NCBI GenBank assembly: GCA_023428035.1
Contig: JAEYZO010000479.1
Location: 1-12,896 of the forward strand
Length of the DNA: 12,896 nucleotides
Source: Pseudomonadota bacterium
GTDB lineage: Bacteria; Myxococcota_A; Polyangia; Polyangiales; Ga0077539
Direction: 5' to 3'
The position numbers were made by a program, and so were the translations under genes. Of this stretch, positions 1 through 6,993 are shown in pieces; position 1 is the stretch's first letter; every line of letters begins with the position of its first letter. Below the pieces are notes generated by a model that made no database searches, was not told the DNA's origin, and worked only from the letters and a program-made list of their open reading frames with translations.

Positions 1-227
1 CTGATGGTGCGCGTCGCGACGCGCAGGGGGTCGACGTCGCTGAGCCCGACGCAGCAGCGGCTCACGGCGCGCACGATCTTGTTCACGTCGACGGGCTCGC
101 GCGCCCCGTTGCGCTTGGTCACGCGCATCGGCGACGTGGGGTACGCGTCCTCGCCCCGAGGCGAGGTGGGCTCGGAGCTCGGGCCAGAGGCGGGCGGGCG
201 GCGCTGGGGCGTGAGGTCGGTGCGCAC
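1..227 (-). CDS. nrdA: Class I ribonucleotide reductase alpha subunit, N-terminus (partial, runs off left edge)
   Basis: The reading frame stays open to the left edge, so only the first 75 codons are present. Residues 34-75 start MRVTKRNG and continue through EPVDVNKIVRAV and DPLRVATRTI. This is the N-terminal ATP-cone of class I NrdA, the allosteric domain that sets overall activity of the enzyme reducing ribonucleotides to deoxyribonucleotides in the cytoplasm. The start chosen is GTG at 227-225, because a purine-rich GAGAGGAG lies 11 bases upstream (246-239). It gives a 33-residue Pro/Ser-rich leader before the cone. The alternative start is ATG at 128-126, right at the domain edge, but it has no comparable ribosome site. 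The cobalamin riboswitch upstream supports a B12-independent class I enzyme rather than the B12-dependent class II. The catalytic domain lies outside the window, so the class assignment rests on the cone and on context. Confidence 0.8.
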   Translation of the reverse strand, partial: MRTDLTPQRRPPASGPSSEPTSPRGEDAYPTSPMRVTKRNGAREPVDVNKIVRAVSRCCVGLSDVDPLRVATRTI

Positions 228-331
228 GGCGGAACGTTCTCCTCTCGGGTGACGGTGAGGCGAAGCCGCCGAGGGAGGGCGCGAGGGTGCGCGCGGCGAG
301 GGAGGACCGTTGGGCCCGACGCGCCGACGAC

Positions 332-370
332 ACCTCGAACCCACCCGCGGGGCCTGCGAGGTCGAACCTC
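332..370 (-). promoter_or_regulatory. Mutually exclusive hairpins after the riboswitch (possible expression platform)
   Basis: On the minus strand GAGGT (370-366) can pair with ACCTC (362-358) across a 3-base loop. The same ACCTCG (362-357) can instead pair with CGAGGT (337-332). The two helices share one strand, so only one can form at a time, which is the usual logic of a riboswitch output. This is inference from base pairing only. Confidence 0.3.
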
Positions 371-390
371 CGCCGGATGTCTCCCGACGG

Positions 391-575
391 CGGGCGCTGG
401 CAGGTCTTCGGACTCGCGAGCAGGGCCGACGCGTGACGTCGGGTTCGCCTACTGCCCGCCGCTTCCCGGAGCTCGTGTGAGCTCCAGTGCTAGAGGCGGG
501 GTTCGTTCTCGCTCACCGCTGCGGGGCAGCCCCGGATTCGCACCGGGTTCCCTTTGAAGGTCGAGCACGCGCCCG
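391..575 (-). ncRNA. Cobalamin (adenosylcobalamin) riboswitch
   Basis: Read on the minus strand, the segment contains the hallmark blocks in the right order. AAAGGGAACCCGGTGCGAA comes near 557, followed by TCCGGGGCTGCCCCGCAGCGGTGAG and later CACTGG and GGGAAGCGGCGGGC. The B12 box, GAGTCCGAAGACCTGCCAGC, ends near 398. The outer P1 helix is visible: CGGGCGC (575-569) is the exact reverse complement of GCGCCCG (397-391). The element lies in the leader of nrdA, 163 bases before its GTG. Cobalamin riboswitches upstream of class I RNR genes are established, for example nrdABS of Streptomyces, where B12 represses the operon so that the class II enzyme takes over. No U-tract terminator follows, so the mode of action may be translational or Rho-linked. 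Confidence 0.95.
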
Positions 576-592
576 ACCACCAGCACGGATCC

Positions 593-642
593 AACGTAGG
601 TCCGCCCGCGAAGGGACGTCAAATCGGGCCTGTTTTATAGGG
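593..642 (-). promoter_or_regulatory. Sigma70-like promoter for the riboswitch-nrdA transcript
   Basis: On the minus strand TTGACG (622-617) is followed after 18 bases by TACGTT (598-593), which places the transcript start near 586, just before riboswitch helix P1. Upstream of the -35, at about 642-627, lies CTATAAAACAGG. This is the one strikingly AT-rich patch in this GC-rich leader and sits where an UP element would (about -41 to -56). The -35 match is 5 of 6; the -10 match is weak (3 of 6). No NrdR box was recognised. Confidence 0.5.
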
Positions 643-712
643 CTTTCCGGTGGCTAGGGGAGGGGAGCTCCAGGCAGCGGCACGATCACCCCGGCGTGCT
701 CCGACGCGGCGG

Positions 713-3211
713 TCATCGTCCGCGCAGCGACTGTGAGAGCGCGAGCACGTCGGCGAGCACCCCAGCGGCGGTCACCGCGCCGCCCGCCCCCGCGCCTTGC
801 ACGACGAGGGGGTACTCCGCGTAGCGCGCGGTGGTGAAGGCGACGAAGGCCTCGCTCCCTCGCAGCCGCGTCGCGGGGTGACCCTCGGGCACGCCCACCG
901 GGCCCACGCGAATTCGCGCGGGGCGGTCACCCGCCGCGGGCTCGACCCTCGCGAGGTAGCGCAGCGTGAGCCCCTCTCGGCGCATCGACTCCACCCGCGC
1001 GGCGAAGTCAGCGTCGTGCCCCGCGAGCGCCTCGAAGAAGCGCGCGAGGTCGGTCTCTTCAAGGATCTCTCTAGGGACGAAGGGCTCCACCGCGACGTCG
1101 CCGAGCTCGGCGTCGACGCCAAGCTCCCGCGCGAGGATCAGCGCCTTGCGACCCGCGTCGAGGCCCGTGAGGTCGTCGCGCGGGTGCGGCTCGGTGTAGC
1201 CGCGCTCACGGGCGTCGCGCACCGCGGTCGAGAGCGCCACGCCGCGGCTCACCTCGTTGCAGAGGAATCCGAGCGTGCCTGAGAGCGAACCCTCGACGAG
1301 GGTCACGGTGTCTCCGGTGCGCACGAGGTTCTTCAGCGTCTCGATCACCGGCAGGCTCGCGCCGCAGGTGGTCTCGTAGCGAAAGCCCCGGTGCGCGCGT
1401 CGCGCGGCGTCGAAGATCCGCGCCCGCTCGGCGCGAGGCAGCACGAGCGGCTTCTTGTTCGCCGTCACCACGTGCACGCCGCGGGCGAGGGCCTCTTCGT
1501 ACAACCGCTCCATCCCGTCGGCCGCGGAGCAGTCGACCAGCACCGGCACGGGCATCCGCGCGAGCCGGTCGAGCGCCTCGGTCACCGCGAGGCGAGGGAG
1601 CTCCTTGGCGTCGAGCCGCGCGCGGGCGACGGCCGGGTCGACGCCGGCCTCGTCGAAGAGCGCCCCCGCGGAGTCAGCGACGCCCGCCACGCGGAGCTCA
1701 AGGTCGTCGCCGCGACGGAGCTTCTCGCGCTCCGCCGCCACCTGCGCGAGGAAGTTCCCCCCGACGGTGCCCTTGCCGAGCAGCAGCACCGAGACCTGCT
1801 CCCGCGCGAGGTTGAAGGCCGCGTGCACGGCGCGCACGGCGACGGCGGTGTCGCCCGCGTCGATCACCGCGCAGATCGCCCGCGAGGTCGCACCCTGCGC
1901 GCTCGCGCGCACGAGCACGCCGATGGAGGCGAGCGCGTCGAAGAACCTCCCCGAGACGCCCACGGTCTGCCCCATGGCCTCGGCGACGAGGGTCAGCACC
2001 GTGACGGGCGCTCGCACCGCGGGCTCGGCGATGTCGCCGCGGTCGAGCTCCCGGCCGAGGCACTCGCGCAACACGCTCTGCGCGCGAGGCAGGTCGCGCT
2101 TCGCCACCGCGAGGGCGACGCCGTTTCCGTAGGGCGCGAGGGTCGCGAAGAGCACGGACACTCGCGCGACGTCGAGCGCGCTTAGAGCATGCGGTCCAAT
2201 ACCCGCGCCCTCGCTGCGCTGTGAGCCCTCGACGTCGACGAGCGCGAGGTCCTCCAACGAGCACACGCAGGTGGGGCGGCCCACGTCGCGGGAGCCCTCG
2301 GCGTCGACGAGGGTGCCGGGCTCGTCGGGGCGCATCGTGCTTCGGATGCGCATCGGAACGCCCGACTCGATCAGCGGCACCATCGTGCGCGGGTGGAACA
2401 TCCGCAGCCCCAGCCCCGCGAGCTCCAGCGCCTCGCGGTACGAGAGCCGCGGCACGGGGTAGGCCTCGTCTTCGAGGCTCGGGTCGGCCGTCATCACGCC
2501 GGGGACGTCGGTGAAGATCCCGACCTCGCGCGCCGAGAGCGCGCTGCCGAGGAGGGCCGCGGTGAAATCGCTCCCGTTGCGGCCGAGGGTGGTGGTGACG
2601 CCGCTCGCCGTCGCGCCGATGAAGCCTGTGTGAACCGTGACCACGCCCTCGGGCCACGACTCCGCGAGCGCCGTGATCCGCGCGCGCGTCTCGTCCCAGC
2701 GCACCTGCGCGGCGCCCCAGGTCTCGTCGGTGAGCACCCACGCGCGAGCGTCGACGGTCTCGGCGCGCAGGCCCACCGCATCGAGCGCCCCCGCGAGGAG
2801 CCTCGCGGACAGCCGCTCCCCGAACGAGAGAACGTGGTCGCGAATGGCGCCGGAGAACTCGCCGACGACCGCGACCCCGCCGAGGAGACGTCGCAGGTCG
2901 GCGAGGGTCGAGGAGATCACCGCGGGCGCGGACTCCCAGCGCGACGCGTGCGCCGCGAGCGCGCCTTCGACCGAAGACCGCGCGAGCCACGCGACCTCGT
3001 CGACGACGGCCTCGGCGCGCGAGAGCTCACCCGCGGCGGCGCGCTCACCCGCGGCGATCAGCCAGTCGGTGGTGTCACCCTGGGCGCTCACCACCACCGC
3101 GAGGGCCGAGCGCTCCCGCTCGCGCTGAACCACGCGGATCACCTGCGCGAGGCGCTCGGCGGAGCCCAAGGAGGTCCCGCCGAACTTGAACACACGGAGC
3201 TCGTCGCTCAC
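713..3211 (-). CDS. thrA: Bifunctional aspartate kinase / homoserine dehydrogenase
   Basis: This 832-residue fusion catalyses the first and third steps from aspartate to homoserine, the branch point for threonine and methionine. The kinase has KFGGTSLG (residues 9-16), TTLGRNGSDF (207-216) and FTDVPGVMTADPS (233-245). Two ACT-type regulatory repeats follow at about 320-375 and 403-470. The NAD(P)-binding loop GKGTVGG (479-485) opens the dehydrogenase, which continues with VVTANKKPLV (581-590), SLSGTLGF (642-649) and GYTEPHPRDDL (671-681). Length matches E. coli ThrA and MetL. I chose GTG at 3211: it overlaps the metA stop in GTGA, has GGAGG 4 bases upstream, and starts 8 residues before the kinase motif. 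A longer reading from 3289 would add 26 unmatched residues inside metA. Being last in a met operon, it may act like MetL, but the sequence alone does not show which amino acid inhibits it. Confidence 0.93.
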   Translation of the reverse strand: MSDELRVFKFGGTSLGSAERLAQVIRVVQRERERSALAVVVSAQGDTTDWLIAAGERAAAGELSRAEAVVDEVAWLARSSVEGALAAHASRWESAPAVISSTLADLRRLLGGVAVVGEFSGAIRDHVLSFGERLSARLLAGALDAVGLRAETVDARAWVLTDETWGAAQVRWDETRARITALAESWPEGVVTVHTGFIGATASGVTTTLGRNGSDFTAALLGSALSAREVGIFTDVPGVMTADPSLEDEAYPVPRLSYREALELAGLGLRMFHPRTMVPLIESGVPMRIRSTMRPDEPGTLVDAEGSRDVGRPTCVCSLEDLALVDVEGSQRSEGAGIGPHALSALDVARVSVLFATLAPYGNGVALAVAKRDLPRAQSVLRECLGRELDRGDIAEPAVRAPVTVLTLVAEAMGQTVGVSGRFFDALASIGVLVRASAQGATSRAICAVIDAGDTAVAVRAVHAAFNLAREQVSVLLLGKGTVGGNFLAQVAAEREKLRRGDDLELRVAGVADSAGALFDEAGVDPAVARARLDAKELPRLAVTEALDRLARMPVPVLVDCSAADGMERLYEEALARGVHVVTANKKPLVLPRAERARIFDAARRAHRGFRYETTCGASLPVIETLKNLVRTGDTVTLVEGSLSGTLGFLCNEVSRGVALSTAVRDARERGYTEPHPRDDLTGLDAGRKALILARELGVDAELGDVAVEPFVPREILEETDLARFFEALAGHDADFAARVESMRREGLTLRYLARVEPAAGDRPARIRVGPVGVPEGHPATRLRGSEAFVAFTTARYAEYPLVVQGAGAGGAVTAAGVLADVLALSQSLRGR

Positions 3212-4053
3212 GGCGCCTCCGCACGCGCCGACGCCGTCGCTAGCGACGCCCGCCACGCGCGAAAGAACGCCCGCGAGTCTCGCTCCCACGGCAGCGTCGG
3301 AGTGGCGACGTCAGCGTCGAAGCCGCGCGGCGCGTCGACGTCGGAGCGAGCGGCGACCCGGTCTCGCGACCACTCGTAGGCGACGCGCGCGGGCTCGTAC
3401 TCGGGGTGCCCGAGGTGCATCACCACGGAGCGGTCCGGCGTCGCGAGGAGGGTGGTGCCGGTCTCGGTCGCGAGGGCGAGGCGGGTGAGCCGGCCGTCGC
3501 GCTCGGCGAGGTCGAGCTCGACTTCACGGAGCGTCGCGAAGCGGCTCTGCGCGCAGCGGTACGTTCCGTCGAGGCCAGGGAGCATCGCGCGCCCCGCGGG
3601 GGTGAGCTCGTGCTCGAAGGAACCAAAGACCTTTCGCGGGAGGGTGGTCTTCTCGACGCCGAGGGTCTTCGCGAGGGCCATCGCGCCCCAGCAGATCCCG
3701 AGTGTGCTGCGCACCCGACGACGCGCGTCAGAGAGCACCTCGGAGAGCTCGTCCCAGTAGCGCACCTCGGAGAAGGGCAGGGTCTCGACCGGAGCACCCG
3801 TGAGCAGCAGCCCGTCGAGGGGGCCGCGGGCGAGAGCGCGGTCGTAGCGCTCGTAGCGGGCGGCGATGCGCGCCGGGTCGCTGCTGGAGTAGCCGTGCGT
3901 CGAGAGGCGGATCCACGCGAGCTCGACCTCGGGCCCGAGCGCGCGAGCGATGAGGGGCTCGTAGGTCTCCGCGCGGGGCATGAGGTTCACCACGCCCACC
4001 CGGAGGCGGCGCGCGGTGCGGCGCGTAGAGACGCGCTGGGTCTGCGGGGTCAC
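3208..4053 (-). CDS. metA: Homoserine O-acyltransferase, MetA family, predicted acetyl-CoA-type
   Basis: The 281-residue protein acylates homoserine, the first committed step of methionine synthesis in the cytoplasm. MetA family signatures are clear: VVNLMPRAETYE (residues 21-32), TGAPVETLPF (85-94), VRYWDEL (97-103) and LGICWGAMA (118-126), with the acyl-accepting Cys121. GHPEY (215-219) supplies the catalytic His216 and Glu218. The residue that sets acyl-CoA choice in this family (Glu111 in the B. cereus acetyltransferase, Gly in succinyl enzymes) is Glu90 here, so acetyl-CoA is predicted although the family is often named homoserine O-succinyltransferase. The start is GTG, overlapping the metZ stop in GTGA, with GGAGGT 6 bases upstream. 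The stop likewise overlaps the next gene's GTG, which implies translational coupling along the operon. The length is slightly below the usual ~300 residues, without missing motifs. Confidence 0.93.
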   Translation of the reverse strand: MTPQTQRVSTRRTARRLRVGVVNLMPRAETYEPLIARALGPEVELAWIRLSTHGYSSSDPARIAARYERYDRALARGPLDGLLLTGAPVETLPFSEVRYWDELSEVLSDARRRVRSTLGICWGAMALAKTLGVEKTTLPRKVFGSFEHELTPAGRAMLPGLDGTYRCAQSRFATLREVELDLAERDGRLTRLALATETGTTLLATPDRSVVMHLGHPEYEPARVAYEWSRDRVAARSDVDAPRGFDADVATPTLPWERDSRAFFRAWRASLATASARAEAP

Positions 4054-5255
4054 GAGGCGACCTCCGCGGCGGCGAGGCCCCGGTCGAGGTCGTCGGCGAG
4101 GTCGAGCACGTCTTCGAGACCCACCGAGAGTCGCAACACGCCGTCAGAGATCCCCTGCCGCGCGCGCTCGTCGGGGCCGATGCGGTAGTGGGTGGTGCTC
4201 GCGGGGTGCGTGATGAGGCTCTTCGCGTCGCCGAGGTTGTTCGAGACGTCGATGAGCGAGAGCGCGTCGCAGAAGGCGAAGGCCGCGGCCTTGCCGCCCC
4301 GGAGCTCGAAGGTGACCAGCGTGCCGCCCGCGGACATCAAGCGCTTCGCGAGCGCGTGCTGCGGGTGCGTGGGCGAGTGGGGGTAGCGCACGCGCGCGAC
4401 GGCGGGGTGCGCGGCGAGGCGCTCGGCGAGGCGCTCGGCGCTGGCGCACATCGCGTCGACGCGGAGGCGAAGGGTCTCTAGGCCCTTCAGGATCACCCAG
4501 GCGTTGAAGGGCGAGAGCGCGGGCCCGGTGTTGCGCACGAAGGGCTGGAGCGTCTCGTCGACCCAGCGCTGGGTCCCGAGGACGGCGCCGCCGCGCACGC
4601 GGCCCTGCCCGTCCATGTGCTTGGTGCAGGAGTAGACGACCACGTCGGCGCCGTGCTCCAGCGGGCGCTGGAGGAGGGGCGTGGCGAACACGTTGTCGAC
4701 CACGACCAGGGCGCCCGCGTCGTGCGCGCGCGCCGCGACCGCGGGCATGTCGCCGAGCTCGAGCATCGGGTTCGAGGGCGTCTCGAGGAGCACGAGCGCG
4801 GCGGGGGTCGCGAGGGCCGCGCGCCACTGGTCGAGGTCGTGACCGTCGACGAAGGCCACCGCGACGCCGTAGCGGGGGAGCAGCGTCGAGCAGATCCAGT
4901 GGCACGAGCCGAAGAGCGCGCGCGACGCGACGACGCGGTCTCCCGCGCGGAGGTGCGAGAGGAGCGCGGCGTGCACCGCGGCCATGCCCGTGGCGGTGGC
5001 GCGGCAGGCCTCGGCGCCTTCGAGCGCGGCGAGCCGGGCCTCTAGCATCGCCACGGTGGGGTTGCCGAAGCGCGAGTAGACGTAGTGCGACTCGGCGCCT
5101 TGAAAGGTCCGCTCGGCCTGCTCCGCGCTGTCGTAGGTGAAGCCCGAGGTGAGGAAGAGCGCCTCGGAGGTCTCGCCGTAGTCCGTGCGGGCGCTGCCGC
5201 CGCGCACGAGCAGCGTCGCCGGTCGCAGCCCGCGCGTCGTGGGTTCCCTGTTCAT
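4050..5255 (-). CDS. metZ: O-acylhomoserine sulfhydrylase (MetZ type), PLP-dependent
   Basis: This 401-residue Cys/Met-metabolism PLP enzyme makes homocysteine from an O-acylhomoserine and sulfide. It resembles MetZ more than MetB: note RTDYGETSEALFLTSG (residues 23-38), YVYSRFGNPT (58-67), ATATGMAAVHAA (86-97) and VASRALFGS (109-117). The PLP site has VVDNVFATP (185-193) and YSCTKHMDGQGR (208-219), with Lys212 as the expected Schiff-base lysine. The C-terminal SLITHPASTTH motif and GLEDVLDL are also typical. It is first in the metZ-metA-thrA operon, so precursor supply, activation and sulfhydrylation are co-expressed. MetZ is classically an O-succinylhomoserine enzyme, while the MetA next door looks acetyl-specific, so the true substrate may be O-acetylhomoserine. 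The ATG at 5255 lacks a clear Shine-Dalgarno and directly follows a hairpin (5257-5290). Confidence 0.9.
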   Translation of the reverse strand: MNREPTTRGLRPATLLVRGGSARTDYGETSEALFLTSGFTYDSAEQAERTFQGAESHYVYSRFGNPTVAMLEARLAALEGAEACRATATGMAAVHAALLSHLRAGDRVVASRALFGSCHWICSTLLPRYGVAVAFVDGHDLDQWRAALATPAALVLLETPSNPMLELGDMPAVAARAHDAGALVVVDNVFATPLLQRPLEHGADVVVYSCTKHMDGQGRVRGGAVLGTQRWVDETLQPFVRNTGPALSPFNAWVILKGLETLRLRVDAMCASAERLAERLAAHPAVARVRYPHSPTHPQHALAKRLMSAGGTLVTFELRGGKAAAFAFCDALSLIDVSNNLGDAKSLITHPASTTHYRIGPDERARQGISDGVLRLSVGLEDVLDLADDLDRGLAAAEVAS

Positions 5256-5256
5256 C

Positions 5257-5290
5257 GTTGGACACCGTCTGGGTACAGGTGGTGTCCGAC
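5257..5290. repeat. Long inverted repeat / hairpin abutting the metZ start codon
   Basis: On the plus strand the 15-base arm GTTGGACACCGTCTG, loop GGTA and arm CAGGTGGTGTCCGAC form a stem in which every position pairs: 12 Watson-Crick and three G-U pairs. In the metZ (minus) direction the same positions become three A-C mismatches, leaving 12 of 15 pairs and loop UACC. The 3' arm ends one base before the metZ ATG, where a ribosome site would be expected. It could be an operator, a translation-blocking hairpin, or part of a plus-strand RNA; I do not recognise the family. Confidence 0.6.
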
Positions 5291-5390
5291 CGTCTCCCCG
5301 GGGCCGGGCGCGCGGCGTGAGCGCAAATCCCGGCGGCCGTTTAGCGCGCTTCTTTCACCTCGCCGCAAGCTGGCCGGACAAATCGCGAGG

Positions 5391-5441
5391 GCACCCGTGA
5401 GGGTGCGACGACGGTTGTAAGGCACCCGCGGACCGATCCGC
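5391..5441. repeat. Two small perfect hairpins in the metZ / 5510 intergenic region
   Basis: GCACCC-GTGA-GGGTGC (5391-5406) is a 6-bp stem whose plus-strand loop GTGA fits the stable GNRA class. GCGGA-CCGA-TCCGC (5428-5441) is a second perfect stem, 21 bases further on. The rest of the 254-base gap (5256-5509) holds no recognisable gene, SAM riboswitch or strong promoter. Such stems are common by chance in very GC-rich DNA. Confidence 0.35.
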
Positions 5442-5470
5442 AAGTGGCGCGCGGGTCGGCGCCGGCCGCC

Positions 5471-5509
5471 GTGAGAGGACCGCGCGGGCGCGTGGTAGCG
5501 TCGCGCGCT
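5471..5509 (+). promoter_or_regulatory. Possible leaderless promoter of the 5510 gene
   Basis: TAGCGT (5496-5501) ends 8 bases before the ATG at 5510, which would place transcription start at or beside the start codon. GTGAGA (5471-5476) is a 4-of-6 candidate -35 with a 19-base spacer. There is no Shine-Dalgarno next to the ATG, which agrees with leaderless initiation. The hexamer matches are weak. Confidence 0.3.
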
Positions 5510-6891
5510 ATGCGCGACTCACGCTGGATGCTCCTTGCGCTCGCGGCCGCGGGCTGCAGCAACGCGACATCAATGCCGCCCACCGACGCGTCGACCACGA
5601 CCGACGTAGTCTCCACCCCCGACGCGCCCTCGCAGCCCGACGTCGTCGCGCCCGTCGACGTCGTCACGCCGACGGACGTCCCCGCCGTCACCGACGGCGC
5701 GGTTGGCGCCGACACCTGCCGGGGCGACCTTCAAGAGGCCTGGACCGCCGACCCCAACCTCTGCCTCGTGCGCTTCGCCACGGGGGTCTCTCGCGCGCGG
5801 GGCCTCGCCATCGCCCCCAACGGCGACGTCTTCGTCAACGCCGGCGGCTCGATCATCGCGCTCTTCGACGGCGACGGCGACGGGGTGAGCGGCCCGTCGG
5901 AGCGCTCCACCTTCGCGACCGCGCCGGGGCTCAACCACGGCGTCGCCTTCAGCCCCGACGGCCGATACCTCTACGCCTCCTCGGCGACCACCGTATACCG
6001 CTGGGCCTACACCCCCGGGGCGCCCCCCCCCGGGCGGCGCGCGAGACCGTCGTCACCGACATGCCCGTGGGCGCCAACCACCCGGTGCGCCCGCTGCTCT
6101 TCGACGCGATGGGGCGGCTCTACGTCGCCGTGGGCTCGGCGGGCAACGTCGACACCTCGACCTCGCTCCTCCAGACGCGGGCGATGGTCCGTCGCTTCTC
6201 CGTCGCGACGGTGCCCGTGGCCTACGCCGCGGGAGAGGTCTTCGCGTCGGGGCTGCGCAACGAGGTCGGCCTCACGATGGACACCCAGGGCCGCATCTGG
6301 GGCGTGGAGAACGGTCGTGACAGCCTCACCGACAGCCGCTTCGGCGGAGACATCCACGAAGACAACCCCGGCGAGCGCCTGAACCGCCTCGACGGCCCAG
6401 GCCCGAGCTTCTTCGGCTACCCCCAGTGCTGGGTCGAGGGTCGGGTGACGGGCGGCGGGGGTCTCGGGACCCTGCACGCCGACATCACCGTCCCCGCCTC
6501 GGCACGGCGCGACGACGCCTTCTGCCGAGACGCGGCGAGCGTGCGCGCGCCCGTGGGCACCATGCCCGCGCACTGGGCCCCGCTCGGCGTCACCGAGTAC
6601 ACTGGGAACCTCCTGCCCTCGGCGTGGCGCGGCAACCTCTTCATCACCGCGCACGGCTCGTGGAACCGCAGCATGGCCACGGGCCGGCTGATCGCCCGCG
6701 CGCAGCTCAGCGCCGACGGGTCGAGCGCGACGATCGAGCCGGTGCTCGGTCAACGCAACGGCTCCGGCGCGCTCCAGCAGGGCTCGTGGAACGTTCGCCC
6801 TGTCGACATCCGTCAGGGCGCCGACGGCGCGCTGTACTTCACCGACGACCTCGGCGGTCGGGTGTTCCGCGTCGGCTACCGCCGTCCCTAA
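5510..6891 (+). pseudogene. PQQ-dependent sugar dehydrogenase-like lipoprotein, frameshifted at a C9 run
   Basis: The product is an exported lipoprotein of the soluble glucose/sorbosone dehydrogenase beta-propeller class (COG2133-like), expected to oxidise a sugar with PQQ in the periplasm. Residues 1-16 form a lipoprotein signal ending LAAAGC, with Cys16 as the lipidated residue, followed by a low-complexity Asp/Pro/Thr/Val linker to about residue 66. Propeller motifs include RGLAIAPNGDVFVNAGG, LNHGVAFSPDGRYLYAS, then GRLYVAVGSAGNVD, GLRNEVGLTMD, SFFGYPQCW, FITAHGSWNRS and GALYFTDDLGGRVFRVGY. The first part (5510 to about 6030) and the second (about 6031 to 6891) are in different frames. The change falls in nine Cs at 6023-6031. 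One extra C would restore a single frame of about 460 codons; as written, the first frame ends at 6382. The good state of both halves points to a sequencing error, a recent mutation or slippage, not old decay. Confidence 0.8.
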
Positions 6892-6894
6892 GCG

Positions 6895-6993
6895 TCAGCG
6901 CGAGAGCTCGGCGAAGAGCTCTTCGGCGAGGGAGTGGTTGAAGGCGAAGGCCGCGTTGGCCTCGGCCACCACCTGGTCGACGGTCGCGTCGCG
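6895..6993 (-). pseudogene. C-terminal remnant of a heme oxygenase
   Basis: Thirty-two codons plus a TGA stop read DATVDQVVAEANAAFAFNH and then SLAEELFAEL. This resembles the last helix of heme oxygenases; human HO-1 has a V-x-EA-x2-AF-x2-N-x3-(L)-EEL pattern in the same place. The heme-binding N-terminal domain is absent. Immediately upstream in the same frame is a TGA (6996-6994), preceded by sequence unlike heme oxygenase, so a break lies near 6993. It converges with the 5510 gene, with 3 bases between the two stops. It cannot be functional as it stands. The identification rests on one short helix, so it is moderate at best. Confidence 0.5.

Noticed and set aside
4..557. Plus-strand reading frames across the left end
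   Set aside because: They are antisense to nrdA and the riboswitch, are Arg/Gly/Pro-rich, and match nothing.
643..712. Intrinsic terminator after the aspartokinase-homoserine dehydrogenase gene
   Set aside because: No stable stem followed by a T-run was found; the AT-rich patch at 627-642 fits an UP element of the next promoter better.
3212..3289. Upstream extension of the aspartokinase-homoserine dehydrogenase to a start at 3289
   Set aside because: It adds 26 residues with no kinase similarity, lies wholly inside metA, and the GTG at 3211 has a GGAGG site and the GTGA coupling seen at the other operon junction.
5256..5509. SAM or SAH riboswitch upstream of metZ
   Set aside because: Searched both strands by eye for SAM-I, SAM-II and SAH core motifs and found none.
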